DNA of 64,000 bases from Begonia masoniana (taxonomy: Eukaryota; Streptophyta; Magnoliopsida; Cucurbitales; Begoniaceae), in the NCBI GenBank assembly GCA_022432975.1, contig CM039502.1, positions 26,768,996-26,832,995 of the forward strand. Direction: 5' to 3'. The notes below the pieces were generated by a model. The model did no database searches, was not told the DNA's origin, and worked only from the letters and a program-made list of their open reading frames with translations. The position numbers and the translations under genes were made by a program. Of this stretch, positions 20,703-32,699 are shown piece after piece (within the stretch, counting starts at the first letter, position 1; the number at the start of each line of letters is the position of its first letter).

Positions 20703-20771
20703 ACATTTGTAGGATCGAAATTGTCTAAGAGGGCCATGACACATTTGTAGGATCGAAATTGTCTAAGAATG
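20696..20771 (+). repeat. 38-bp tandem duplication across the copia-2 left junction
   Basis: The sequence CCATGACACATT plus the first 26 bases of the LTR (TGTAGGATCG...) is present twice in a row, starting at 20696 and 20734. The duplicated unit joins host flank and element end, so it arose after integration. Confidence 0.85.
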
Positions 20772-20976
20772 GGGTGAATTAGACATTTTTAATTTTTTTT
20801 AATCTAACGGCAAACAATCAAACAATAAAAGTAAAGGAGAGAGTGACAAAATCCAACACACGAGTTTTTACGTGGTTCGGCCAAAACCTGCCTACATCCA
20901 CGCTTCAAGGTTTCTCTCTTGAAGATCCTTAAACTTCTCCTCACGAGAAAACAAGATCGAACTTCCGGGCGTTGAT
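20708..20976 (-). mobile_element. copia-2 3' LTR, left part
   Basis: Corresponds to 37443-37673 plus the 38-bp local duplication. Interrupted at TTGAT by gypsy-2; the rest of the LTR resumes at 28846. Confidence 0.92.
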
Positions 20977-23210
20977 TGTAACGCCCCGAATTTTTATAAA
21001 CCCGATTCGTTACTCAAAGCTCGAACATAACTAAGAAACTTTGGTCTAAATTTAAAACTTTGCTCGAAAGTCAAAATTTGACATTTTCTAAAACCTCAAA
21101 ACATTTAAAGACTTGCAGCGGAAATCATTTGAGCAAAAATAGAGTTAAACAAAACCATAGAACAGTGCTTGAATAATTGGTTGGGATGTTAAGGAATAAT
21201 CGGTCAAAAGAAATAAAGGTTTAAATCGCAAAATACTTTAAAAGTTGCAAAGGTCAAACGCATCTGCTGCTGAGCAAAGTCAACGGAAGAGGCTGAAACA
21301 GATAGAAAAAAGATTTCTTTCGGTGACTAAACGACAAAAGTTTCAACTACATCATCCGGTAAGCTTAACACACGACATCCACCGATCACTAAACGACAAG
21401 ACTTCTACTACATCATCCGGTAAGCTTAACACACGACATCCACCGATCACTAAACGAAAAGACTTCTATTACATCATCCGGCAAGCTTAACACACGACAT
21501 CCACCGATCACTAAACGACAAGACTTCTACTACATCATCCGGTAAGCTTATCACACGACATCCACCGATGACGTCAGCCAGATGATTTCCTTCATCCAAT
21601 CGACTACCCTCGCATCCACCGGTGACGTCAGCCGGATGATTCCCTTCATCCGATCGACTAATCTCACATCCACCGGTGAACTTTATTCACCTATGATGGA
21701 ACTTACAAACTTCACTCAAGCATTCAAAACCACCTGACCCCAAATAACATTTGAAATTCAACAAATAACCATTAACAAAAGAACAACATCTGTATCCTCG
21801 ACATGACTTTGAAAATGATAAACTCCAACTACATTTAAATCACGTTTTCTTTGGCATAGAGGAAATTCCCAAAGGTATCAAAACATCAAATAACTACTAA
21901 GACTTCACCTACGGACAAATGTTAAAACCAACAGAGTACTTTTATCAGAAAGTCTCAAGGGAATGTATCCAAAAACATTAAAATCACTCCTATCATCAGA
22001 AAACTTAACATACTTACATCAAATCATAGCTCACTAAATCTTCACTTCTTCAGACACCAGTTAATCCGCCTCATCAGTATACCAAATCGAGGCAGAGAAG
22101 TGCTCCTCCAACTTCACCTATTCTTCAGCAAACTCAGTAAACACACCTGCTGTCACTTCTTCACCTACATCACAAAACTCATCTATTAGCCTAATGCTAA
22201 GTAAGTAAATCAGTAATGAAATGAAATGCTGATATCTGAATTCCTAAACATGCAATTTCTACTTTCTCATCTCAGTTGTCGTTCATCGTTTCTGTTCAGA
22301 TCCCCCTGTGAAATTTGGGAGTTGGATCAACTCTCCCAAAGTATAAATATCCACTGACTCATTAAGGGGCAGATTAATTCCCTTAACAGTAATCTGATTC
22401 ACATAGCTGTTTCCGATCCCCCTGTGAAATTGGGAGTTGGATCAACTCTCCCAAAGTATAAATATCCACTATCTCATTAAGGGGCAGATTATTTCCCTTA
22501 ACAGTAAATCTGTTTCGCATAGCTGTTTCATTATGTTCATTCCTTACCATGCCAACATGCATTCAAATTCATTTTCGTATACTTTTAAAACATGATGCAT
22601 AGCATACAGACACATTCAAATAAACATGTTCCTAATGTTTTGTGATATAGGCCCGAAGGCGCAAGCAAACTTCACTTACCCGGTCTTCTGGAAATCGCTC
22701 GGTTTTAACTATTTTGGAAGCTTTGTTCACCTAATGTCATAAACAAAATACCATTCAGATTTTCACTAAACCTCATCCTACACCATTCACAACCCTAAGG
22801 AGCTAGTTTAGAAGTTCGGATCATCGCACATTCTTGATTCAACACTAACCCGAACTCAACTCACTCACAGCATTCTCAAAAATACACACCTTGCACTCTC
22901 TCTGCTATCTAGCCACTAAATCTCGAGAAAACGAGGGAAAACCTACCTGGTTTGAGGAAATGGAGATCGGAGGGGAAAATCGCCTGGAGCTCTGTTGAGC
23001 TTGAGCTGAATACCGAGAAGGAAAATGGAGAAATAGTGGCTGCTAAACCTTATTAAACCTTTCCTTAAATACGTTATCCACAATAAATTTTAATTTACCA
23101 TTCTATTCTTACTCCTTCACTTATTAACCTATTCACTAAATCACTCAAATTTCAATTTTCTAAAAAAAAAATGAAAAAGGTAAATCGGTTAATAGAAACC
23201 GGGTGTTACA
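20977..23210 (-). mobile_element. gypsy-2 3' LTR, 2234 bp
   Basis: TGTAACGCCCC to GGGTGTTACA. Nearly identical to the 5' LTR; the main length difference is one 54-bp unit fewer. Holds three repeat blocks: 61-bp units (21321-21570), 54-bp units (21571-21675) and a 130-bp direct repeat with hairpins (22298-22510). Donor-like GTAAGT on the minus strand at 22674-22679 and GTAGGT near 22941-22946. Confidence 0.94.
21321..21675 (-). repeat. tandem arrays in gypsy-2 3' LTR
   Basis: About four 61-bp units (CACGACATCCACCGATCACT, then AAACGACAAGACTTCT and CATCATCCGGTAAGCTT), then two 54-bp units (GTGACGTCAGCCGGATGATT, then TTCATCCGATCGACTA). The 5' LTR has three 54-bp units. The word GACATCCACCG(A/G) is shared with copia-2 LTR arrays. 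Confidence 0.92.
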
Positions 23211-23245
23211 ATCTACCCTCCTTAAAAGAATTTTGTCCTCAAAAT

Positions 23246-24518
23246 TCAGTACCTGAATAATTCTGGATATTGGTCCATCATGTCTTGTTGGCGCTCCCAA
23301 GTTGTCTCCTCTAGGTTCTGGTTGTGCCACAAGACCTTCACCAGAGGAACCTCTTTGTTGCACAATACTTTAACTGCATAGTCTAAGATCTTTATTGGTT
23401 TCTCCTCATAAGTAAGAGTAGGATGAATTTCGATGTTCTGCTGTTCCATAATTTGATATGGATCCCTTATGCATTTCTTCAACATAGAAACATGGAACAC
23501 ACTATGTATCCCCTCCATAGAAGCTGATAACTGCAACTGATAGGCTGCTCTCCCAATTCTTTTCAAAATAGTGAACGGTCCAATAAATCTAGGGTTCAAC
23601 TTGCCCCTATTCCCAAATCTGACAACTCCTTTGAATGGTGACACCTTGAGAAAAACTTCATCACCTATCTCAAATTCCAATTCTCTACGCCTGCAATCTG
23701 CATAGCTTTTCTGTCGGCTCTGAGCTGCCAAAATTCTCTGTCGGATGAGGGCAACCTTCTCAACAGTTTGTTGCACAATGTCAGGGCCAAGCAACTGTGC
23801 TTCACCAACTTCATCCCAGTACAAAGGAGATCCGCACTTTCGTCCATACAATGCTTCATAAGGTGCCATTCCTATTGTTGCGTGAAAACTGTTATTATAA
23901 GAGAATTCTACCAAGGATAGGTACTTGCTCCAGGAACCTTGAAAATCCAATGTGCATGCACGAAGCATATCCTCTAATGTTTGAATGGTCCTTTCAGACT
24001 GTCCATCTGTTTGAGGGTGAAAAGCTGTGCTAAAACTAAGCTGCGTGCCCATAGCCTCGTGCAAACTCTTCCAAAACTTGGATGTAAATCTAGAGTCTCG
24101 GTCTGAAACTATAGAACTTGGAACTCCATGTAGTCTAACAACTTCGTGCACATACAACTCAGCAAGCTGATCCATCGAGTAAGTCACCTTTATTGGTAGG
24201 AAGTGAGCTGATTTGGTTAGTCGGTCAATTATTACCCAAATAGCATCATGCCCCTTTTCTGTCTTAGGCAATCCCATAACGAAGTCCATCGTTATTTGTT
24301 CCAATTTCCATTCGGGAACTGGTAATGGCTGTAAGGTCCCTGCAGGCCTCTGATATTCAGCTTTAACCTGTTGGCAAATCACACACGATCCTACATATTC
24401 CGCCACACTTCGTTTCATACTTGGCCACCAATAATGTTGCCTGAGATCCTTGTACATCTTTGTACTCCCAGGGTGAACAGAGAACCTGGAAGAATGTGCT
24501 TCTGAAAGAATCTCATCT
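23246..24518 (-). pseudogene. gypsy-2 integrase with chromodomain-like tail
   Basis: Best-preserved pol part, over 400 codons. The HHCC zinc part reads HPGSTKMYKDLRQHYWWPSM to CVICQQVKAEYQ. Counting from MYKDLR, the catalytic residues are D58 (QITMDFVMG), D119 (IVSDRDSRFTS) and E155 (DGQSERTIQTLE), giving DX60DX35E as expected. Later come YNNSFHATIGMAPYEALYGR, FLKVSPFKGVVRFG, GPFTILKRIGRAAYQLQ and a chromodomain-like KVLWHNQNLEETTWE near the end. It is cut off from RNase H by a stop (about 24519), so it could only be made from a separate start. Homologous to the gypsy-1 tail at 116-451. Confidence 0.93.
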
Positions 24519-25365
24519 CAAAGTTCTTTAACGGCAGGAACAAACCACCTATTTCTAAATTTAAGGATTCCATCGACGGAATAGTTGATATCCGAATTAA
24601 CAGTAGATTCTATGCTTAATTTCTACTTGTTGCATTCCACATCATTTGCCTGAGCTTCCTTTATTTTCTCCAGAATAGTAGGCTTTAAGGTTATGGCTGA
24701 GAGTATGGCTGATATACTAGATACTGCTTTTAGATTAAACCTCCAGAATTCTGACTCTAAGGCTAATGACATTTCGAAAATCATAGATGAGGTTGATGTT
24801 GTTACTCTACTCAAAGCATCTGCCACAACATTTGCTTTACCGGGATAGTATTTTATCTCAAAATCATAATCCTTGACAAATTCCAACCATCGACGCTGCC
24901 GCATGTTTAGTTCCTTTTGTGTGAAAATATACTTCAGGCTCTTATGATCTGAAAATATCTAACAAGATTGTCCATACAGGTAATGCCTCCATATTTTAAG
25001 TGCAAATACCACTGCAGCTAATTCTAAGTCATGTGTAGGATAGTTCTTCTCATGTGTTTTCAAATGTCTAGAGGCATGAGTTATCACTTTTTCATTCTGC
25101 ATTAACACACAACCAAGACCAATTTTGGAAGCATCACAATAAATACTAAATTTTCCATCTTCAACTGGAAGGATTAGAATTGGAGCATTGGTCAGTTTCT
25201 GTTTCAAGGTCTGGAAACTATGCTCACATTCCTCAGTCCATATATACCTCACATTATTCCTTGTTAACTTAGTAAGAGGTGTAACAATCTTCGAAAATCC
25301 TTCAATGAACTTTATATAATACCCTGCAAGTCCAAGAAAACTCCTGATATCTGTAGCATTCCTTG
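24519..25365 (-). pseudogene. gypsy-2 RT remnant and RNase H
   Basis: Begins with only the last RT segment ([12 protein letters not shown]), then [34 protein letters not shown] and RNase [61 protein letters not shown] stop follows YGQSC (24960), and reading resumes with [36 protein letters not shown] and ADALSR. More stops lie at about 24622 and 24519. The junction to gag near 25365-25375 lacks protease and about the first two-thirds of RT. Confidence 0.9.
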
Positions 25366-26418
25366 GTTGGGGCCATTCTTAGGAACTGGACAGTCTCCGC
25401 TAATGTGGCCGACCTTGTTACAATTGTAGCATCTGGTGATTCTAGGCTTCGAGCATTCCTTGAACGTGTGTCCAACCTCCTCACAGTTGAAGCACTTCCC
25501 AAAGCCCAGTTTGCATTCCCCTGGGTGGTTCTTCAAACACTTAGGACACTGGGGAAATTTCCTGACATTCTGTACCTTTCCTTCTGCTCCTTGGCTATTT
25601 TGGCCTTCACTTGGCCTCTTCGTTCCTCTTAGTTGGTGTGGCTGGTTAAACCTTTGCGGGACCTCCTTTGGTCCAGCACATTTCCTTTCAGCTTCTTCCA
25701 CTTCCAGAGCAGTGGACACGACCTCGCTGAATGTCAAGCCTTTAATACCACAAAATTTAACCCCTCGGTAGATTTCTGGCTTCAGTCCATGCATAAATTT
25801 AAACACTTTATCCTCTTCCTTGTGAGCAAAATGTCCAGCAAACCTGGACAAGGACTCAAATTGTCTACTGTACTCGGCCACAGACCCTGTCTGCTTCAAG
25901 TTTAGAAATTCCAATTTCTTCGCGGTTTGGACTGTGCTGTTAAAATACTTCTCATAGAAGACGTCCTTGAACTGTGACCAAGGCATCGCCATAACATCAG
26001 TGGTGGTCTCTATTGTTTCCCACCAGAGTTGAGCTTCACCAGCCAAGTGGAATGTTGCCAACGTGACCTTGTCTCCTTCTACAATGTTGGCACACCTAAA
26101 CATACTCTCAATCTTTCTAAGCCATCCATCAGCAATAACTGGATCAGATGACTGTCCATCAAACGTGGGTGGTCTTAGTCTCCGAAATCTATCTCCAGAA
26201 TGTTCATTGCTAGAACCCGAGTTAGCACTTCCTTGCACCTCTCGGTTCAACAGTACTCCTAGTTGGTCAGACTGTTGGCGCACTAGATCAGTTTGCTGAC
26301 GCATTAAATCCGTCAGCTGCCTAATCACACTAGGCTCCTCTTCCTCTCTCACATTTGGCATTTCTCTTGGCACTCTAGGTCTCCCTAGGCGTCTGGCCAT
26401 TGTACTAAATTCCTGCAC
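25312..26418 (-). pseudogene. gypsy-2 gag
   Basis: An uninterrupted gag of about 350 codons, the last 15 or so being read-through past the deletion. N-terminal glutamine-rich part, capsid core (RLRPPTFDGQSSDPVIADGW, ATFHLAGEAQLWWE, VAEYSRQFESLSRFA) and three zinc knuckles: CPKCLKNHPGEC, CFNCEEVGHTFKEC and CYNCNKVGHISGDC. Start ATG at 26418 or at the internal MARRLGRPR (26400). Gag intactness with pol deleted could allow mobilisation in trans (inference). It lies about 120 bp inside the PBS. Confidence 0.93.
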
Positions 26419-26540
26419 AGGGTTAATTACACTCTTAAATATCTATTAACTAAGGTTAACATAAACACTTACAGTTGTTGAAGTACTTCCATGCAACGAT
26501 TTGCACTGATGAGTAATCTTTTGAACGGTTTAACTTAATG

Positions 26541-26552
26541 TCTCTGATACCA
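26541..26552 (-). other. gypsy-2 primer-binding site
   Basis: TCTCTGATACCA, complement of TGGTATCAGAGA: one base off the Met-tRNA PBS, three bases from the LTR edge. Confidence 0.88.
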
Positions 26553-26555
26553 TAC

Positions 26556-28845
26556 TGTAACGCCCCAAATATTTATAAACCCGATTCGTTACTCAAAGCT
26601 CGAACATAACTAAGAAACTTTGGTCTAAATTTAAAACTTCGCTCGAAAGTCAAAATTTGACATTTTCTAAACCCTCAAAACATTTAAAGACTTGCAGCGG
26701 AAATTATTTGAGCAAAAATAGAGTTAAACAAAACCATAGAACAGTGCTTGAATAATTGGTTGGGATGTTAAGGAATAATCGGTCAAAAGAAATAAAGGTT
26801 TAAATCGCGAAATACTTTAAAAGTTGCAAAGGTCAAACGCATCTGCCGCTGAGTAAAGTCAACGGAAGAGGCTGAAACAGATAGCAAAAAGACTTCTTCC
26901 GGTGACTAAATGACAAAAGTTTCAACTACATCATCCGGTAAGCTTAACACACGACATCCACCGATCACTAAACGACAAGACTTCTACTACATCATTCGGT
27001 AAGCTTAACACACGACATCCACCGATCACTAAACGAAAAGACTTCTACTACATCATCCGGCAAGCTTAACACACGACATCCACCGATCACTAAACGACAA
27101 GACTTCTACTACATCATCCGGTAAGCTTATCACACGACATCCACCGATGACGTCAGCCAGATGATTTCCTTCATCCGATCGACTACCCTCGCATCCACCA
27201 GTGACGTCAGCCGGATGATTTCCTTCATCCGATCGACTAACCTCACATCCACCGATGATGTCAGCCAGATGATTCCCTTCATCCGATCGACTAACCTCAC
27301 ATCTACCGGTGAACTTTATTCACCTATGATGGAACTTACAAACTTCACTCAAGCATTCAAAACCACCTGACCCCAAATAACATTTGAAATTCAACAAATA
27401 ACCATTAACAAAAGAACAACATCTGTATCCTCGACATGACTTTGAAAATGCTAAACTCCAACTACATTTAAATCACGTTTTCTTTGGCATAGAGGAAATT
27501 CCCAAAGGTATTAAAACATCAAATAACTACTAAGACTTCACCTACGGACAAGTGTTAAAACCAACATAGTACTTTTATCAGAAAGTCTCAAGGGAATGTA
27601 TCCAAAAATATTAAAATCACTTATGTCATCAGAAAACTTAACATACTTAAATCAAATCATAGCTCACTAAATCTTCACTTCTTCAGACACCAGTTAATCC
27701 GCCTCATCAGTATACCAAATCGAGGCAGAGAAGTGCTCCTCCAACTTCACATATTCTTCAGCAAACTCAGTAAACACACCTGCTGTCACTTCTTCACCTA
27801 CATCACAAAACTCATCTATTAGCCTAATGCTAAGTAAGTAAAGCAGTAATGAAATGAAATGCTGATATCTGAATTCCTAAACATGCAATTTCTACTTTCT
27901 CATCTCAGTTGTCGTTCATCGTTTCTGTTCAGATCCCCCTGTAAAATTTGGGAGTTGGATCAACTCTCCCAAAGTATAAATATCCACTGACTCATTAAGG
28001 GGCGGATTAATTCCCTTAACAGTAATCTGATTCACTTAGCTGTTTCCGATCTCCCTGTGAAATTGGGAGTTGGATCAACTCTCCTAAAGTATAAATATCC
28101 ACTGTCTCATTAAGGGGAAGATTATTTCCTTTAACAGTAAATCTGTTTTGCATAGCTGTTTCATTATGTTCATTCCTTACCATGCCAACATGCATTCAAA
28201 TTCATTTTCGTATACTTTTAAAACATGATGCATAGCATACAGACACATTCAAATAAACATGTTCATAATGTTTTGTGATGTAGGCCCGAAGGCGCAAGCA
28301 AACTTCACTTACCTGGTCTCCTGAAGATCGCTCGGTTTCAACTACTTTGGAAGCTCTGTTCACCTAATGTCATAAACAAAATACCATTCAGATCTTCACT
28401 AAACCTCATCCTACACCATTCACAACCATAAGGAGCTAGTTTAGAAGTTCGGATCATCGCACATTCTTGATTCAACACTAACCCGAGCTCAACTCACTCA
28501 CAGCATTCTAAAAAATACACACCTTGCACTCTCTCTGCTATCTAGCCACTAAATCTCGAGAAAACGAGGGAAAACCTACCTAGTTTGAGGAAATGGAGAA
28601 CGGAGGGGAAAATCGCCTGGAGCTCTGTTGAGCTTGAGCTAAATACTGAGAAGGAAAATGGAGAAATAGTGACGGCAAAACCTTATTAAACCTTTCCTTA
28701 AATACGTTATCCACAATAAATTTTAATTTACCATTCTATCCTTACTCCTTTACTTATTAACTTATTCACTAAATCACTCAAATTTCAATTTTCTAAAAAA
28801 AAAAATTGAAAAAGGTAAATCGGTTAATAGAAACCGGGTGTTACA
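26556..28845 (-). mobile_element. gypsy-2 5' LTR, 2290 bp
   Basis: TGTAACGCCCC to GGGTGTTACA, matching 20977-23210. Three 54-bp units (27145-27310) against two in the other LTR. On the sense (minus) strand a TATA-like TATTTAAGG (about 28695) is followed by a CT-rich leader and donor-like CTAGGTAGGT (28576) and CAGGTAAGT (28307-28315). Confidence 0.94.
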
Positions 28846-29930
28846 TCGATCTACTGCCTTATACAGATTCTGGATTGCTCTTCACGGGCGACAATCCACT
28901 GCCTTTACAGAAATGTGAGTTTGTAAAAATCAGAACAAACTACTCTCCCTCAAAGATTAAATCTCAAGTTCAGGATTCGAGAAGAGTAGATGAAAATACA
29001 GAGTATAAAAAATTTGCTCGTTAGGGCTCAGAAATGAATTTTAGCAAAAGTTACTTCTTTCGAGCTATCTTTTTTTCTTAAATACTCTGTCTGTAAATCA
29101 GCTCCAAAATTGAATGCTTCTTTCTGGATATAGAAATATTTTACCGTTGGAGAAGCATCCGTACTTAGACAGCTAGCCGTTGCTTTCTGGACATGTATTC
29201 GTGCTTCGCCATTAGAGGACAGGAGTTAAAGCTCAGGCGGCTTTCGCTATCGCTTCGCGGTAAATTTGAATTCTGGCGGAAGACTTAGTTCATTGGAGGA
29301 TATCACATTTAAAATGTCATCGGTGGATATCCATTTAAAATGTCACCGGTGGATATCCCTTTGAAATGTCACCGGTGGATATCCATTTGAAATGTCACCA
29401 GGTGGATATCCATTTGAAATGTCACCGGTGGATATCCCTTTGAAATGTACTCCGCCTTTGTCGTTTAGCGAGCGGTGGATGCAATTCTTTGAACGACTCC
29501 GCTTCTGTCGTTTAGCGAGAGGTGGATGCTTTTTTTGAACGACTTATCTTTTGTCGTTTAGCGAGCAGTGGATGTCTTCATTCAAATCTTCCGCCTTTGT
29601 TGTTTAGCTGGTGGTGGATGCAACTCTTTGAACGACTCCGCTTATAGGTGGATGTTTTCTTTTCCTCTTCAATCGGTGGATGTACATTTTGTCATTATGC
29701 TGGCGGTGGATGTAAACTCTATTTATTTGTGTTTTAGCCCTGTTATACTATTTAGCCCTGTACACTCAACCACAATTGTTAGAATACTAAAATATCATTT
29801 CCAAGGACATTTCCAACCGATTAATTTCATATGCATAACTCATTTTTCTCATTTAATAAACATAATCAAATTACATTACTAAACGCATCATCAAAAACAT
29901 ATTTAGACTTAAACACTATTTAAGTCAACA
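28846..29930 (-). mobile_element. copia-2 3' LTR, right part
   Basis: Resumes at TCGATCTACTGCC, colinear with 37670-38732, and ends TTAAGTCAACA next to the polypurine tract (complement AAAAAGGAAAAGAT, 29931-29944). Holds six GGATATCC units (29297-29450) and four GTCGTTTAGCGAG units (29451-29645). Confidence 0.93.
29297..29645 (-). repeat. tandem arrays in copia-2 3' LTR
   Basis: First array: 26-27 bp unit GGTGGATATCCATTTGAAAT plus GTCACC, six copies. Second array: 46-47 bp unit with CTCCGCCTTTGTCGTTTAGC and GAGCGGTGGATGC, four copies. The 5' LTR has seven and three copies, so both arrays changed copy number after insertion. Confidence 0.9.
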
Positions 29931-30278
29931 ATCTTTTCCTTTTTGATGATGACAAAATATGAGTATAAATTTGATTAATCATTACTCTCCCCCATAATCC
30001 TAGCTCCCCCACAGCATATGCATACATTCCAATTTCAAACACAGATCATATCCAGTTTTCAGTTTTTCTTCAAACATGCATACTTGGTTCATATCAAATC
30101 TAATTTCTCAAAAACAGTATCAATCAAATACTTTCTCCCCCATTGACATTACCAAAAATAAGTAGAGAAACAGAAGAGGTATTGTACTCAACACAACTGA
30201 AAGAAACATCAGTGTAACAAAAAGAAAAGAATACCAAAAAAAAATTGTGTTGTCATTGAAAAAAAAAATATTGCCTAT
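29931..30278 (-). other. copia-2 3' untranslated region and polypurine tract
   Basis: AT-rich, no ORF. The purine tract adjoins the LTR at 29931. Confidence 0.7.
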
Positions 30279-32393
30279 TTAATCTGAATCTAAAAAGCGC
30301 TTCCAAAACTCCTGAATTATGGAAGAAGACACTTCATATTCTGGATATAGATAAGGACCCAGTAGCGCTTGAATGGTGGCAATATCTGGAGGAAGTAGGG
30401 GTTGATAGATGACCATATCCAAGCAAGGAGTAGAAGATGCAGAGAGTTCTGGAAACAGCACCATGTCCAGACATGGAGCAGAAAGCACGACTGGATCTGC
30501 ATACACCATCATGTCCACACATGGTGGAGGCACAAAAGGAGGAATAGTCCGAGAGGCATCCATGGAACCAGTCGACTCGGATGAAGGGTCTGGAACAGGA
30601 GCAGCAAAAGGAGTAGTGAGTTGAAGTTCAACCAACTGAAGATCCAAGGGCATTAAGCGAGCACTATTAACAACCTCAGGGTGCATGATCGGAGGGAGGA
30701 GGTCTTCAGAACATGCCTCTGGGTAAGAAGGAGGGCTTGGAGGTTCAGGGCGAAGAGCTTCAAATTCAGACCGGAGAGACCGAAGATCCAGTGACAAAAT
30801 CTCCCTATGCCGATCCAATTTCTTAGCAAGCTGATCTTGAACAACATCAAGATCCTTGCTCAAGTCCAATTTAGTCTCTGTGAGCCGCGCATCTACAGAA
30901 ATGAGTGCTGTGCCTAGGCTCTCTATGCAGGACTTCAAATCAGAGTACTAGTCCTGAACAGAAGAGAGAGCAGTGTTGAAGCTGTTGAGGCGTGACATGA
31001 ACTCATTGAACTGTGCCTCACTCATGAATGATCTCCTCTGATAAGTTTGAGGAGTTGCAGAAGCATTGGACGGGAGTGGTGAAGAGACTTGGACCTGAGG
31101 AGCTATTGGGACTAAGGGAGCAATTTGGACTGGTGGAGCAGGTTGTACTAAAGGAGCAGTGTGGACTGGAGAAACAGGTTGGACTGGAGGAGAGACAGGA
31201 GCTGGAGCAGGCTGAGAGGGCAACAGAAGTGGAGGTGGAGGAGAAGGAGGAACCTCTAGAGATGGAAAGGGAACAGAGGAGAAAGGTGAGAGTGCCTCAA
31301 AGATATGCTCTTGAGAGGATAGAGTAGGATATCTTGGCACTGAAGGAGGAAGTCGGGAGCGAGAGACCAGAGAATGAGAAGGAGAGTTATCAAAGGCTGG
31401 GATTTCAGACTCATCCCCTCCTTCTGGAAAAGACTCCTTAGATAGGATAAGCTTTCTCTTTCCCTTTTTGACTGCTGCTGCCTTAGTAGCCTTTCTCTTA
31501 GACTCATCCACAACAAAGTCCCCTTTCCGAGTTTTCTTAATCCCCATTCTTGACAAAGTAGACTTAGAGTAATAGCTGGTTGATTTAAGATAGGTAGGAT
31601 CCTCGTCCTCGAGAAATTCTACTTCAAACTTCTAAAAGATCTTTATGAGAAGTAGATTATAGGGAAATGAAGTGGTTCTGGAGGTGACACTCTGTATCAT
31701 CCGTCTTAAAACAATGAAACCTATATCGAAGGGGGTCTTGTGATAGAGGGCATAAAGAACAAACAATTCCATGCAACTAACGTCATCATAGTGACCACCC
31801 TTAGGGATAACATTATATCCGATCATTTGATGAAATAGTCGAGCTCTAACAGATAAGTGTTTGCTCTTCAAAGAATTGAGGATATTGTTCGGGTCTAGGA
31901 CAATTTCTTTTAAAAATAGATGACCCTCAGGAGTTTCAAGAAATGGGGGCTCTTGTCCTGTCGTATAGAATTTAGTATGATTATCTAAATGAGGACTCTC
32001 CAGAAGCTCATTTAAGGATTGGGAGGTTATAACTATGTGTTTTCCATACATATAGCTCGAAATAGTAGATTGATCAGAAGGATAGCTAAGATTGGCATAA
32101 AACATGTGAATAGCAGAGGGGTAATAGAAATATTCAACATCGAACAACCCCATTAAGCCAATATCCGTCAAGGGTACAACTAAATTTAAACCAACTAAAT
32201 CGTCAGGAATAATACCCCTACTATGAATAAGAGATTTATGCTTGAAGTCATCGTGATACCTTGCCTTAGCAGCTTGATTGAGGAAGAAGTAAGAGGGCCA
32301 GTTATTTGCACGAGGAATTTCTCGTGGCTGACGAGCTGAGACTTTGGCCTTCTTCTTGGCTGGTTCGGAGACTGCATGAGACGATGAGGCCAT
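30279..32393 (-). pseudogene. copia-2 env-like ORF (third ORF), two in-frame stops
   Basis: Three open segments (32393-31632, 31556-30948, 30938-30279) are all in one frame, so this is a single ~705-codon ORF with nonsense interruptions between the segments only (at about 31632 and 30948). It starts MASSSHAVSEPAKKKAKVSA. The first third resembles the 'putative plant transposon protein' domain found in such ORFs (NWPSYFFLNQAAKARYHDDF, LDPNNILNSLKSKHLSVRAR, YNVIPKGGHYDDVSCMELF). Then a lysine/arginine-rich part, a proline-rich part (PPPPLLLPSQPAPAPVSPP), a probable coiled coil (LTETKLDLSKDLDVVQDQL) and three PC(V/L)DM repeats near the end. I see no signal peptide or transmembrane helix, so 'env' describes position, not function. 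Known layout of SIRE-type elements. Confidence 0.8.
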
Positions 32394-32699
32394 TTAAACG
32401 TATCGAGGAAGAGAACCTAGAGAGAAAAGATTGAAAGCAGAGGTTTCTGAAAGAGCGCAAAAGATGAAGCATTTTTGAAAAAGAATCAGAGTTTAAAAGA
32501 ATTAGGGCATCGCCCGACTGGAAGAAGACAAAACATGGGGATCAGATATCACCCAATGGAGTATACGTGTCAGCAGATTAAAAATATATCTTCCAGTACA
32601 TAGACATCTTCCGGTAAGCAGATGATGCATATCTTCCGGTGAATAGTCAAGGAGCGGGCGATGTAAATACCGAAGGCAGAGAAAGGAAAGAACCTTAAC
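32394..32699 (-). other. copia-2 pol to env-like spacer
   Basis: Noncoding. The part 32575-32645 has three CATCTTCCGGT(A/G)-type words, one as CATCTTCCGGTAAGC, close to CATCATCCGGTAAGC of the gypsy-2 LTR array. Confidence 0.6.

Larger units (their letters stand above)
20977..28845 (-). mobile_element. gypsy-2: Ty3/gypsy chromovirus, full ends, internally deleted
   Basis: LTRs at 20977-23210 and 26556-28845 enclose gag, a residual RT/RNase H and integrase on the minus strand. Flanks TTGAT (20972-20976) and TCGAT (28846-28850) form a 5-bp target duplication with one change; the uninterrupted site in the other copia-2 LTR reads GGGCGTCGATCTACTG. Protease and most of RT are missing, so the element is not autonomous. 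Chromodomain-like C-terminus suggests a Tekay/Del-like chromovirus. Confidence 0.94.

Noticed and set aside
30279..32393. True viral envelope gene
   Set aside because: No signal peptide or transmembrane helix is visible; only its position after pol is env-like.
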